From Aquarana catesbeiana (lineage: Eukaryota > Chordata > Amphibia > Anura > Ranidae), in the NCBI RefSeq assembly GCF_042186555.1, contig NC_133324.1, forward strand, positions 2,026,951 through 2,090,950: a stretch of 64,000 nucleotides of DNA. The letters are read 5' to 3'. Position numbers and translations under genes: made by a program. Position 1 is the first letter of the stretch, and each line of letters starts with the position of its first letter. The notes beneath the pieces are model-generated. The model was given only the letters and a program-made list of their open reading frames with translations. It made no database searches and was not told where the DNA came from. Below, in pieces: positions 1-14,000 of this stretch.

Positions 1-3000
1 TGAATAGTATTTATTGGTGATGAAGGGTGTATATATAATGAATAGTATTTATTGGTGATGAAGGGTGTATATATAATGAATAGTATTTATTGGTGATGAA
101 GGGTGTATATATAATGAATAGTATTTATTGGTGATGAAGGGTGTATATATAATGAATAGTATTTATTGGTGATGAAGGGTGTATATATAATGAATAGTAT
201 TTATTGGAGATGAAGGGTGTATATATAATGAATAGTATTTATTGGTGATGAAGGGTGTATATATAATGAATAGTGTTTATTGGTGATGAAGGGTGTATAT
301 ATAATGAATAGTATTTATTGGTGATGAAGGGTGTATATATAATGAATAGTGTTTATTGGTGATGAAGGGTGTATATATAATGAATAGTATTTATTGGTGA
401 TGAAGGGTGTATATATAATGAATAGTATTTATTGGTGATGAAGGGTGTATATATAATTAATAGTGTTTATTGGTGATGAAGGGTGTATATATAATGAATA
501 GTGTTTATTGGTGATGAAGGGTGTATATATAATGAATAGTGTTTATTGGTGATGAAGGGTGTATATATAATGAATAGTGTTTATTGGTGATGAAGGGTGT
601 ATATATAATGAATAGTATTTATTGGTGATGAAGGGTGTATATATAATGAATAGTGTTTATTGGTGATGAAGGGTGTATATATAATGAATAGTATTTATTG
701 GGGATGAAGGGTGTATATATAATGAATAGTATTTATTGGGGATGAAGGGTGTATATATAATGAATAGTATTTATTGGTGATGAAGGGTGTATATATACAT
801 GAATAGTATTTATTGGTGATGAAGGGTGTATATATAATGAATAGTGTTTATTGGTGATGAAGGGTGTATATATAATGAATAGTATTTATTGGTGATGAAG
901 GGTGTATATATAATGAATAGTGTTTATTGGTGATGAAGGGTGTATATATAATGAATAGTATTTATTGGTGATGAAGGGTGTGTATATATATGAATAGTGT
1001 TTATTGGTGATGAAGGGTGTATATATAATGAATAGTATTTATTGGTGATGAGGGTGTATATATAATTAATAGTGTTTATTGGTGATGAAGGGTGTATATA
1101 TAATGAATAGTGTTTATTGGTGATGAAGGGTGTATATATAATGAATAGTATTTATTGGTGATGAAGGGTGTATATATAATGAATAGTATTTATTGGTGAT
1201 GAGGGATGGGTGTATATTATAATGAATAGTATTTATTGGTGATGAAGGGTGTATATATAATGAATAGTATTTATTGGTGATGAAGGGTGTATATAATGAA
1301 TAGTGTTTATTGGTGATGAAGGGTGTATATATAATGAATAGTATTTATTGGTGATGAAGGGTGTATATATAATGAATAGTAGTTTATTGGTGATGAAGGG
1401 TGTATATATAATGAATAGTATTTATTGGTGATGAAGGGTATATATATAATGAATAGTATTTATTGGTGATGAAGGGTTGTATATATAATGAATAGTATTT
1501 ATGGTGATGAAGGGTGTATATATAATGAATAGTATTTATTGGTGATGAAGGGTGTATATATAATATAGTGTTTATTGGTGATGAAGGGTGTATATATAAT
1601 GAATAGTGTTTATTGGTGATGAAGGGTGTATATATAATGAATAGTATTTATTGGTGATGAAGGGTGTATATATAATGAATAGTATTTATTGGTGATGAAG
1701 GGTGTATATATAATGAATAGTATTTATTGGTGATGAAGGGTGTATATATAATGAATAGTATTTATTGGTGATGAAGGGTGTATATATAATGAATAGTGTT
1801 TATTGGTGATGAAGGGTGTATATATAATGAATAGTATTTATTGGTGATGAAGGGTGTATATATAATGAATAGTATTTATTGGTGATGAAGGGTGTATATA
1901 TAATGAATAGTATTTATTGGTGATGAAGGGTGTATATATAATGAATAGTATTTATTGGTGATGAAGGGTGTATATATAATGAATAGTATTTATTGGTGAT
2001 GAAGGGTGTATATATAATGAATAGTATTTATTGGTGATGAAGGGTGTATATATATGAATAGTATTTATTGGAGATGAAGGGTGTATATATAATGAATAGT
2101 AGTTTATTGGTGATGAAGGGTGTGTATATATAATGAATAGTATTTTATTGGTGATGAAGGGGTGTATATATAATGAATAGTGTTTATTGGTGATGAAGGG
2201 TGTATATATAATGAATAAGTATTTATTGGTGATGAAGGGTGTATATATAATGAAATAGTATTTATTGGTGATGAAGGGTGTATATATAATTAATAGTGTT
2301 TATTGGTGATGAAGGGTGTTATATATAATGAATAGTATTTATTGGTGATGAAGGGTGTATATATAATGAATAGTATTTATTGGTGATGAAGGGTGTATAT
2401 ATAATGAATAGTATTTATTGGTGATGAAGGGTGTATATATAATGAATAGTAGTTTATTGGTGATGAAGGGGTGTATATATAATGAATAGTATTTATTGGG
2501 GATGAAGGGTGTATATATAATTAATAGTGTTTATTGGTGATGAAGGGTGTATATATAATGAATAGTATTTATTGGTGATGAAGGGTGTATATATAATTAA
2601 TAGTGTTTATTGGTGATGAAGGGTGTATATATAATGAATAGTATTTATTGGTGATGAAGGGTGTATATATAATGAATAGTATTTATTGGTGATGAAGGTG
2701 ATGAAGGGTGTATATATAATGAATAGTATTTATTGGTGATGAAGGGTGTATATATAATGAATAGTATTTATTGGTGATGAAGGGTGTTATATATAATGAA
2801 TAGTATTTATTGGTGATGAAGGGTGTATATATAATTAATAGTGTTTATTGGTGATGAAGGGTGTGTATATATAATGAATAGTATTTATTGGTGATGAAGG
2901 GTGTATATATAATGAATAGTTGTTTATTGGTGATGAAGGGTGTGTATATATAATGAATAGTATTTATTTGGTGATGAAGGGTGTATTATATAATTGAATT

Positions 3001-3035
3001 AGTATTTATTGGAGATGAAGGGTGTATATATAATG
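1..3035. repeat. 38-bp tandem satellite array, left part
   Basis: The sequence is a head-to-tail array of a 38-bp AT-rich unit (core TATTTATTGGTGATGAAGGG followed by TGTATATATAATGAATAG). It begins at the first base of the window, so its true left end is outside. Units differ mainly by A/G in TAGTATTT versus TAGTGTTT, by GAATAG versus TTAATAG, and by single-base indels that cluster near 950-1600 and 2040-2990. Every unit holds a TATATATAA tract. No gene is visible. Confidence 0.98.
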
Positions 3036-3535
3036 NNNNNNNNNNNNNNNNNNNNNNNNNNNNNNNNNNNNNNNNNNNNNNNNNNNNNNNNNNNNNNNNN
3101 NNNNNNNNNNNNNNNNNNNNNNNNNNNNNNNNNNNNNNNNNNNNNNNNNNNNNNNNNNNNNNNNNNNNNNNNNNNNNNNNNNNNNNNNNNNNNNNNNNNN
3201 NNNNNNNNNNNNNNNNNNNNNNNNNNNNNNNNNNNNNNNNNNNNNNNNNNNNNNNNNNNNNNNNNNNNNNNNNNNNNNNNNNNNNNNNNNNNNNNNNNNN
3301 NNNNNNNNNNNNNNNNNNNNNNNNNNNNNNNNNNNNNNNNNNNNNNNNNNNNNNNNNNNNNNNNNNNNNNNNNNNNNNNNNNNNNNNNNNNNNNNNNNNN
3401 NNNNNNNNNNNNNNNNNNNNNNNNNNNNNNNNNNNNNNNNNNNNNNNNNNNNNNNNNNNNNNNNNNNNNNNNNNNNNNNNNNNNNNNNNNNNNNNNNNNN
3501 NNNNNNNNNNNNNNNNNNNNNNNNNNNNNNNNNNN
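3036..3535. other. assembly gap (500 N)
   Basis: Exactly 500 unresolved bases lie inside the 38-bp array, with array sequence on both sides. The round length suggests a scaffold placeholder, so the real array length is unknown. Units next to the gap carry many indels, as expected at collapsed or low-quality repeat ends. Confidence 0.99.
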
Positions 3536-6500
3536 ATGGCGGATAAAGGGTGTATATATAATGAATAGTATTTATTGGTGATGAAGGGTGTATATATAAT
3601 GAATAGTATTTATTGGGGATGAAGGGTTGTATATATAATGAATAGTATTTATTGGTGATGAAGGGTGTATATATAATGAATAGTATTTATTGGTGATGAA
3701 GGGTGTATATATAATGAATAGTATTTATTGGTGATGAAGGGTGTGTATATAATGAATAGTATTTATTGGTGATGAAGGGTGTATATATAATGAATAGTAT
3801 TTATTGGTGATGAAGGGTGTATATATAATGAATAGTATTTATTGGTGATGAAGGGTGTATATATAATGAATAGTATTTATTGGTGATGAAGGGTGTATAT
3901 ATAATGAATAGTATTTATTGGTGATGAAGGGTGTATATATAATGAATAGTATTTATTGGTGATGAAGGGTGTATATATAATGAATAGTATTTATTGGTGA
4001 TGAAGGGTGTATATATAATGAATAGTATTTATTGGTGATGAAGGGTGTATATATAATGAATAGTATTTATTGGTGATGAAGGGTGTATATATAATGAATA
4101 GTATTTATTGGTGATGAAGGGTGTATATATAATGAATAGTATTTATTGGTGATGAAGGGTGTATATATAATGAATAGTATTTATTGGTGATGAAGGGTGT
4201 ATATATAATGAATAGTATTTATTGGTGATGAAGGGTGTATATATAATGAATAGTGTTTATTGGTGATGAAGGGTGTATATATAATGAATAGTATTTATTG
4301 GTGATGAAGGGTGTATATATAATGAATAGTATTTATTGGTGATGAAGGGTGTATATATAATGAATAGTGTTTATTGGTGATGAAGGGTGTATATATAATG
4401 AATAGTGTTTATTGGTGATGAAGGGTGTATATATAATGAATAGTGTTTATTGGTGATGAAGGGTGTATATATAATGAATAGTGTTTATTGGTGATGAAGG
4501 GTGTATATATAATGAATAGTATTTATTGGTGATGAAGGGTGTATATATAATGAATAGTGTTTATTGGTGATGAAGGGTGTATATATAATGAATAGTATTT
4601 ATTGGGATGAAGGGTGTATATATAATGAATAGTATTTATTGGTGATGAAGGGTGTATATATAATGAATAGTATTTATTGGTGATGAAGGGTGTATATATA
4701 ATGAATAGTATTTATTGGTGATGAAGGGTGTATATATAATGAATAGTGTTTATTGGTGATGAAGGGTGTATATATAATGAATAGTATTTATTGGTGATGA
4801 AGGGTGTATATATAATGAATAGTGTTTATTGGTGATGAAGGGTGTATATATAATGAATAGTATTTATTGGTGATGAAGGGTGTATATATAATGAATAGTG
4901 TTTATTGGTGATGAAGGGTGTATATATAATGAATAGTATTTATTGGTGATGAAGGGTGTATATATAATGAATAGTATTTATTGGTGATGAAGGGTGTATA
5001 TATAATGAATAGTATTTATTGGTGATGAAGGGTGTATATATAATGAATAGTATTTATTGGTGATGAAGGGTGTATATATAATGAATAGTATTTATTGGTG
5101 ATGAAGGGTGTATATATAATGAATAGTATTTATTGGTGATGAAGGGTGTATATATAATGAATAGTATTTATTGGTGATGAAGGGTGTATATATCATGAAT
5201 AGTATTTATTGGTGATGAAGGGTGTATATATAATGAATAGTATTTATTGGTGATGAAGGGTGTATATATAATGAATAGTATTTATTGGTGATGAAGGGTG
5301 TATATATAATGAATAGTATTTATTGGTGATGAAGGGTGTATATATAATGAATAGTATTTATGGTGATGAAGGGTGTATATATAATGAATAGTATTTATTG
5401 GTGATGAAGGGTGTATATATAATGAATAGTATTTATTGGTGATGAAGGGTTGTATATATAATGAATAGTATTTATTGGTGATGAAGGGTGTATATATAAT
5501 GAATAGTATTTATTGGTGATGAAGGGTTGTATATATAATGAATAGTATTTATTGGTGATGAAGGGTGTATATATAATGAATAGTATTTATTGGTGATGAA
5601 GGGTGTATATATAATGAATAGTATTTATTGGTGATGAAGGGTGTATATATAATGAATAGTATTTATTGGTGATGAAGGTGTATATATATAATGAATAGTA
5701 TTTATTGGTGATGAAGGGTGTATATATAATGAATAGTATTTATTGGTGATGAAGGGTGTATATATAATGGAATAGTATTTATTGGTGATGAAGGGTGTAT
5801 ATATAATGAATAGTATTTATTGGTGATGAAGGGTGTATATATAATGAATAGTATTTATTGGTGATGAAGGGTGTATATATACATGAATAGTATTATGGTG
5901 ATGAAGGGTGTATATATAATGAATAGTATTTATTGAGATGAAGGGTGTATATATAATGAATAGTATTTATTGGAGATGAAGGGTGTATATATAATGAATA
6001 GTATTTATTGGTTGATGAAGGGTGTGTATGATATAATGAATAGTATTTATTGGTGATGAAGGGTGTATATATAATGAATAGTGTTTATTGGTGATGAAGG
6101 GTGTATATATAATGAATAGTATTTATTGGTGATGAAGGGTGTATATATAATGAATAGTATTTATTGGTGATGAAGGGTGTATATATAATTAATAGTGTTT
6201 ATTGGTGATGAAGGGTGTATATATAATGAATAGTATTTATTGGTGATGAAGGGTGTATATATAATGAATAGTATTTATTGGTGATGAAGGGTGTATATAT
6301 AATGAATAGTATTTATTGGTGATGAAGGGTGTATATATAATGAATAGTATTTATTGGTGATGAAGGGTGTATCTATAATGAATAGTATTTATTGGGGATG
6401 AAGGGTGTATATATAATTAATAGTGTTTATTGGTGATGAAGGGTGTATATATAATGAATAGTATTTATTGGTGATGAAGGGTGTATATATAATTAATAGT

Positions 6501-7107
6501 GTTTATTGGTGATGAAGGGTGTATATATAATGAATAGTATTTATTGGTGATGAAGGGTGTATATATATAATGAATAGTATTTATTGGTGATGAAGGGTGA
6601 TGAAGGGTGTATATATAATGAATAGTATTTATTGGTGATGAAGGGTGTATATATAATGAATAGTATTTATTGGTGATGAAGGGTGTATATATAATGAATA
6701 GTATTTATTGGTGATGAAGGGTCGTATATATAATTAATAGTGTTTATTGGTGATGAAGGGTGTGTATATATAATGAATAGTATTTATTGGTGATGAAGGG
6801 TGTATATATAATGAATAGTGTTTATTGGTGATGAAGGGTGTGTATATATAATGAATAGTATTTATTGGTGATGAAGGGTGTATATATAATTAATAGTATT
6901 TATTGGAGATGAAGGGTGTATATATAATGAATAGTATTTATTGGTGATGAAGGGTGTATATATAATGAATAGTATTTATTGGTGATGAAGGGTGTATATA
7001 TAATGAATAGTATTTATTGGTGATGAAGGGTGTATATATAATGAATAGTATTTATTGGTGATGAAGGGTGTATATATAATTAATAGTGTTTATTGGTGAT
7101 GAAGGGT
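3536..7107. repeat. 38-bp tandem satellite array, right part
   Basis: This continues the 38-bp array after the gap. Its first bases (ATGGCGGATAAAGGG) are an aberrant unit. Units from 3660 to 5300 are very homogeneous, mostly the A variant. The right end is sharp at about 7107, where the last GATGAAGGGTG runs into unrelated sequence. Confidence 0.97.
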
Positions 7108-8006
7108 GGTGGAGCTCCTCCGCAGCATCCGGAAAGGAAGTCAATAGGGACACCGTTCCTCTCTGGTTTTCTGGGTCATTGGTGAAGCCCCCGGTCCTGC
7201 CGCCCCATGTGACTCCAGCGGCAATCTCGGGTAAGCTTTTTGCGAGTTGGCAGGGTAGGGAAGGGTACTCCTTGTGTTAGGGACAGTACTAGCAGTAGGG
7301 AAAGGTTCCTTTACCTAAGGATCCATAGACCGCTGAGGAAGTCCCAACGGACGATACGCGTGCGGATTGGCTTTATCCTGGTTTAGACGCCCCTGCAGCC
7401 ATCTTATACTGTCATCGGTCACTTTTTATACGCCTTTTAGCCTAGCACTGGCCATAGTGCTTATTATGTGAGTACCTGTCTTGTAATAAAGGAATTATTT
7501 TTAAAGTCATACAGAGAGCACTATGTATCTTCTTTGTTTATCCCATGCATATCGTAAAGAAAAGTGTTGATCCTTACAAAGGAAGAGGTTCCTGCCTTTC
7601 AGCCAAGACATTATCCTGACCACCATTTGAGTGGTGAATGCTTATCAGACCTTCCTGTTTGTTCAGGGGTCCTTATAATAAGGTGAGCGGTTTGACTGAC
7701 AAGAGGGGGAGCACGGAGTTAAGAGCACTTTGGATTTGCATGAAGCACCCTGCACCACCGTTGATACAGATTGTTCATTTATGGACATTTATTATAGTTT
7801 TAGATTCTAGCGCTGCACTACCTTTTTTATTGTACCACGTGAAAGGATTTATATATTTGCCTTTAGTGTTCAGCAGCTTTGCTTTGTTTTTGAGGGTTTT
7901 TGCGCTGACTGTGTTGCTGATATTTTTACTGCTTGGAAGATAGGTGGCAGAGTCAAGCTGGACTGGTGGAACTGGACCCTGCTCTGTGGTGTCTTCTTTA
8001 AAATGT
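7108..8006 (+). mobile_element. interspersed sequence, possible Penelope-like element end
   Basis: This non-tandem stretch lies between two arrays. It has no convincing gene; the short open frames at 7086-7280 and 7638-7943 match nothing I know. A hairpin-bearing motif at 7331-7367 resembles the hammerhead ribozymes of Penelope-like retroelements, and the AT-rich tail (AGCGCTGCACTACC near 7810, then TTTATATATTTGCC) resembles tails I associate with such elements in frogs. An AATAAA at about 7485 could be a poly(A) signal. The assignment is inference from motif memory, not alignment. Confidence 0.35.
7325..7375 (+). ncRNA. decayed hammerhead-ribozyme-like motif
   Basis: CTGAGGA (7333-7339) is followed by a 4-bp stem GTCC/GGAC (7341-7344 with 7349-7352) closed by a CAAC loop, then GATA, then a 3-bp CGC/GCG stem (7357-7359 with 7362-7364). 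The order matches a type I hammerhead (CUGAUGA, stem II, GAAA, short stem III). The invariant core differs at U to G in CUGAUGA and A to U in GAAA, so it is probably inactive. It could also be a chance match. Confidence 0.35.
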
Positions 8007-11000
8007 CAGGCGGGGGCCCCAGGTGATGGGGGTGCTGAGTCATGTAGAGAGATGGAGTTCTGAGCCAGGCGGGGGCCCCCAGGTGATGGGGGTGCTGAGT
8101 CATGTAGAGAGATGGAGTGCTGAGCCAGGCAGGGGTCCCCAGGTGGTGGGGGGTGCTGAGTCATGTGGAGAGATGGAGTGCTGAGCCAGGCAGGGGTCCC
8201 CAGGTGGTGGGGGGTGCTGAGTCATGTGGAGAGATGGAGTGCTGAGCCAGGCCGGGGGCCCCCCAGGTGGTGGGGGTGCTGAGTCATGTAGAGAGATGGA
8301 GTTCTGAGCCAGGCCGGGGGCCCCCAGGTGGTGGGGGTGCTGAGTCATGTAGAGAGATGGAGTTCTGAGCCAGGCCCGGGGGTCCCCAGGTGGTGGGGGG
8401 TGCTGAGTCATGTAGAGAGATGGAGTTCTGAGCCAGGCGGGGGCCCCCGGGTGGTGGGGGTGCTGAGTCATGTGGAGAGATGGAGTGCTGAGCCAGGCAG
8501 GGGTCCCCAGGTGGTGGGGGTGCTGAGTCATGTGGAGAGATGGAGTGCTGAGCCAGGCCCGGGGGGTCCCCAGGTGGTGGGGGGTGCTGAGTCATGTGGA
8601 GAGATGGAGTGCTGAGCCAGGCCGGGGGCCCCCAGGTGGTGGGGGTGCTGAGTCATGTAGAGAGATGGAGTTCTGAGCCAGGCGGGGGCCCCCAGGTGAT
8701 GGGGAGTGCTGAGTCATGTAGAGAGATGGAGTTCTGAGCCAGGCGGGGGCCCCCAGGTGATGGGGAGTGCTGAGTCATGTAGAGAGATGAAGTTCTGAGC
8801 CAGGCGGGGGCCCCCGGGTGATGGGGGGGTGCTGAGTCATGTAGTGAGATGGAGTTCTGAGCCAGGCAGGGGCCCCCAGGTGATGGGGAGTGCTGAGTCA
8901 TGTAGAGAGATGGAGTTCTGAGCCAGGCGGGGGCCCCCAGGTGGTGGGGGTGCTGAGTCATGTGGAGAGATGGGGTGCTGAGCCAGGCGGGGGCCCCCAG
9001 GTGGTGGGGGGTGCTGAGTCATGTGGAGAGATGGAGTTCTGAGCCAGGCGAGGGCCCCCGGGTGGTGGGGGGGTGCTGAGTCATGTGGAGAGATGGAGTT
9101 CTGAGCCAGGCCGGGGGCCCCCAGGTGGTGGGGGTGCTGAGTCATGTAGAGAGATGGAGTTCTGAGCCAGGCGGGGGCCCCCGGGTGATGGGGGGTGCTG
9201 AGTCATGTAGTGAGATGGAGTTCTGAGCCAGGCGGGGGCCCCCAGGTGGTGGGGGTGCTGAGTCATGTGGAGAGATGGGGTGCTGAGCCAGGCGGGGGCC
9301 CCCGGGTGGTGCTGAGTCATGTAGAGAGATGGAGTGCTGAGCCAGGCGGGGGCCCCCAGGTGATGGGGAGTGCTGAGTCATGTAGAGAGATGGAGTTCTG
9401 AGCCAGGTGGGGGCCCCCAGGTGGTGGGGGTGCTGAGTCATGTGGAGAGATGGGGTGCTGAGCCAGGCGGGGGCCCCCAGGTGGTGGGGGGTGCTGAGTC
9501 ATGTGGAGAGATGGAGTTCTGAGCCAGGCGGGGGCCCCCGGGTGACGGGGGGGTGCTGAGTCATGTAGTGAGATGGAGTTCTGAGCCAGGCGGGGGCCCC
9601 CAGGTGATGGGGAGTGCTGAGTCATGTAGAGAGATGGAGTTCTGAGCCAGGTGGGGGCCCCCAGGTGGTGGGGGTGCTGAGTCATGTGGAGAGATGGGGT
9701 GCTGAGCCAGGCGGGGGCCCCCAGGTGGTGGGGGGTGCTGAGTCATGTGGAGAGATGGAGTTCTGAGCCAGGTGGGGGCCCCCAGGTGGTGGGGAGGTGC
9801 TGAGTCGTGTGGAGAGATGGAGCTCTGAGCCAGGCGGGGGCCCCCAGGTGATGGGGGGTGCTGAGTCATGTGGAGAGATGGAGTTCTGAGCCAGGTGGGG
9901 GCCCCCAGGTGATGGGGGTGCTGAGTCATGTAGAGAGATGGAGTTCTGAGCCAGGTGGGGGCCCCCAGGTGATGGGGGTGCTGAGTCATGTAGAGAGATG
10001 GAGTTCTGAGCCAGGCGGGGGCCCCTGGGTGGTGGGGGTGCTGAGTCATGTAGAGAGATGGAGTTCTGAGCCAGGCGGGGGCCCCCAGGTGATGGGGGGT
10101 GCTGAGTCATGTAGAGAGATGGAGTGCTGAGCCAGGCGGGGGCCCCCAGGTGGTGGGGGGTGCTGAGTCATGTGGAGAGATGGAGTTCTGAGCCAGGTGG
10201 GGGCCCCCAGGTGGTGGGGAGGTGCTGAGTCATGTGGAGAGATGCAGTGCTGAGCCAGGCGGGGGCCCCTGGGTGGTGGGGGTGCTGAGTCATGTGGAGA
10301 GATGGAGTTCTGAGCCAGGTGGGGGCCCCCAGGTGATGGGGGTGCTGAGTCATGTGGAGAGATGGAGTGCTGAGCCAGATGGGGGCCCCCGGGTGGTGGG
10401 GGGTGCTGAGTCATGTAGAGAGATGAAGTTCTGAGCCAGGCGGGGGTCCCCAGGTGGTGGGGGGGTGCTGAGTCATGTAGAGAGATGGAGTTTTGAGCCA
10501 GGCCAGGGGCCCCCAGGTTGTGGGGGTGCTGAGTCATGTAGAGAGATGGAGTCCTGAGCCAGGCGGGGGCCCCTGGGTGGTGGGGGGTGCTGAGTCATGT
10601 GGAGAGATGGAGTTCTGAGCCAGGCGGGGGCCCCCGGGTGGTGGGGGTGCTGAGTCGTGTGGAGAGATGGAGTTCTGAGCCAGGCCGGGGGCCCCCAGGT
10701 GGTGGGGGGTGCTGAGTCATGTAGAGAGATGGAGTTCTGAGCCAGGCGGGGTCCCCAGGTGGTGGGGGGGTGCTGAGTCATGTAGAGAGATGGAGTTTTG
10801 AGCCAGGCGGGGGCCCCCAGGTGATGGGGAGTGCTGAGTCATGTAGAGAGATGGAGTTCTGAGCCAGGTGGGGGCCCCCAGGTGATGGGGGTGCTGAGTC
10901 ATGTAGAGAGATGGAGTTCTGAGCCAGGCGGGGGTCCCCGGGTGGTGGGGGGTGCTGAGTCATGTAGAGAGATGGAGTTCTGAGCCAGGCGAGGGCCCCC

Positions 11001-14000
11001 GGGTGGTGGGGGGGTGCTGAGTCATGTAGAGAGATGGAGTGCTGAGCCAGGCGGGGGCCCCCAGGTGATGGGGGGTGCTGAGTCATGTAGAGAGATGGAG
11101 TGCTGAGCCAGGCGGGGGCCCCCGGGTGGTGGGGGTGCTGAGTCATGTAGAGAGATGGAGTTCTGAGCCAGGCGAGGGCCCCCGGGTGGTGGGGGGGTGC
11201 TGAGTCATGTGGAGAGATGGAGTACTGAGCCAGGCGGGGGCCCCCGGGTGGTGGGGGTGCTGAGTCATGTAGAGAGATGGAGTTCTGAGCCAGGTGGGGG
11301 CTCCCAGGTGGTGGGGGGTGCTGAGTCATGTAGAGAGATGGAGTTCTGAGCCAGGCGGGGGCCCCCGGGTGGTGGGGGTGCTGAGTCATGTGGAGAGATG
11401 GAGTGCTGAGCCAGGCGGGGGTCCCCGGGTGGTGGGGGTGCTGAGTCATGTAGCGAGATGGAGTGCTGAGCCAGGCGGGGGTCCCCGGGTGGTGGGGGGG
11501 TGCTGAGTCATGTAGAGAGATGGAGTGCTGAGCCAGGCGGGGCCCCCAGGTGATGGGGGGTGCTGAGTCATGTAGAGAGATGGAGTGCTGAGCCAGGCGG
11601 GGGCTCCCGGGTGGTGGGGGGTGCTGAGTCATGTAGAGAGATGGAGTTCTGAGCCAGGCGGGGGCCCCCGGGTGGTGCTGAGTCATGTAGAGAGATGGAG
11701 TACTGAGCCAGGTGGGGGCCCCTGGGTGGTGGGGGTGCTGAGTCATGTGGAGAGATGGAGTGCTGAGCCAGGCGGGGGTCCCCAGGTGATAGGGGGTGCT
11801 GAGTCATGTGGAGAGATGGAGTGCTGAGCCAGGCGGGGGTCCCCGGGTGGTGGGGGTGCTGAGTCATGTGGAGAGATGGAGTGCTGAGCCAGGCGGGGGT
11901 CCCCAGGTGATGGGGGGTGCTGAGTCATGTAGAGAGATGGAGTGCTGAGCCAGGCGGGGGCCCCCGGGTGGTGGGGGTGCTGAGTCATGTAGAGAGATGG
12001 AGTTCTGAGCCAGGCGAGGGCCCCCGGGTGGTGGGGGGGTGCTGAGTCATGTGGAGAGATGGAGTACTGAGCCAGGCGGGGGCCCCCGGGTGGTGGGGGT
12101 GCTGAGTCATGTAGAGAGATGGAGTTCTGAGCCAGGTGGGGGCTCCCAGGTGGTGGGGGGTGCTGAGTCATGTAGAGAGATGGAGTTCTGAGCCAGGCGG
12201 GGGCCCCCGGGTGGTGGGGGTGCTGAGTCATGTGGAGAGATGGAGTGCTGAGCCAGGCGGGGGTCCCCGGGTGGTGGGGGTGCTGAGTCATGTAGCGAGA
12301 TGGAGTGCTGAGCCAGGCGGGGGTCCCCGGGTGGTGGGGGGGTGCTGAGTCATGTAGAGAGATGGAGTGCTGAGCCAGGCGGGGCCCCCAGGTGATGGGG
12401 GGTGCTGAGTCATGTAGAGAGATGGAGTGCTGAGCCAGGCGGGGGCTCCCGGGTGGTGGGGGGTGCTGAGTCATGTAGAGAGATGGAGTTCTGAGCCAGG
12501 CGGGGGCCCCCGGGTGGTGCTGAGTCATGTAGAGAGATGGAGTACTGAGCCAGGTGGGGGCCCCTGGGTGGTGGGGGTGCTGAGTCATGTGGAGAGATGG
12601 AGTGCTGAGCCAGGCGGGGGTCCCCAGGTGATAGGGGGTGCTGAGTCATGTGGAGAGATGGAGTGCTGAGCCAGGCGGGGGTCCCCGGGTGGTGGGGGTG
12701 CTGAGTCATGTGGAGAGATGGAGTTCTGAGCCAGGCGGGGGCCCCCGGGTGGTGGGGGTGCTGAGTCATGTAGAGAGATGGAGTTCTGAGCCAGGTGGGG
12801 GCTCCCGGGTGGTGGGGGGTGCTGAGTCATGTAGAGAGATGGAGTTCTGAGCCAGGCGGGGGTCCCCGGGTGGTGGGGAGGTGCTGAGTCATGTGGAGAG
12901 ATGCAGTGCTGAGCCAGGCGGGGGCCCCTGGGTGGTGGGGGTGCTGAGTCATGTGGAGAGATGGAGTTCTGAGCCAGGTGGGGGCCCCCAGGTGATGGGG
13001 GTGCTGAGTCATGTGGAGAGATGGAGTGCTGAGCCAGATGGGGGCCCCCGGGTGGTGGGGGTGCTGAGTCATGTGGAGAGATGGAGTGCTGAGCCAGGCG
13101 GGGGTCCCCAGGTGGTGGGGGGGTGCTGAGTCATGTAGAGAGATGGAGTTTTGAGCCAGGCCAGGGGCCCCCAGGTTGTGGGGGTGCTGAGTCATGTAGA
13201 GAGATGGAGTCCTGAGCCAGGCGGGGGCCCCTGGGTGGTGGGGGGTGCTGAGTCATGTGGAGAGATGGAGTTCTGAGCCAGGCGGGGGCCCCCGGGTGGT
13301 GGGGGTGCTGAGTCGTGTGGAGAGATGGAGTTCTGAGCCAGGCCGGGGGCCCCCAGGTGGTGGGGGGTGCTGAGTCATGTAGAGAGATGGAGTTCTGAGC
13401 CAGGCGGGGTCCCCAGGTGGTGGGGGGGTGCTGAGTCATGTAGAGAGATGGAGTTTTGAGCCAGGCGGGGGCCCCCAGGTGATGGGGAGTGCTGAGTCAT
13501 GTAGAGAGATGGAGTTCTGAGCCAGGTGGGGGCCCCCAGGTGATGGGGGTGCTGAGTCATGTAGAGAGATGGAGTTCTGAGCCAGGCGGGGGTCCCCGGG
13601 TGGTGGGGGGTGCTGAGTCATGTAGAGAGATGGAGTTCTGAGCCAGGCGAGGGCCCCGGGGTGGTGGGGGGGGTGCTGAGTCATGTAGAGAGATGGAGTG
13701 CTGAGCCAGGCGGGGGCCCCCAGGTGATGGGGGGTGCTGAGTCATGTAGAGAGATGGAGTGCTGAGCCAGGCGGGGGTCCCCGGGTGGTGGGGGTGCTGA
13801 GTCATGTAGAGAGATGGAGTTCTGAGCCAGGCGAGGGCCCCCGGGTGGTGGGGGGGTGCTGAGTCATGTGGAGAGATGGAGTACTGAGCCAGGCGGGGGC
13901 CCCCGGGTGGTGGGGGTGCTGAGTCATGTAGAGAGATGGAGTTCTGAGCCAGGTGGGGGCTCCCAGGTGGTGGGGGGTGCTGAGTCATGTAGAGAGATGG

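Noticed and set aside
7163..7182. Shared GGTTTTCTGGGTCAT at about 7167 and 16261 as target duplications around the 60-bp array
   Set aside because: Only about 15 bases match, the distances from the array ends differ, and no further homology flanks them; probably chance.
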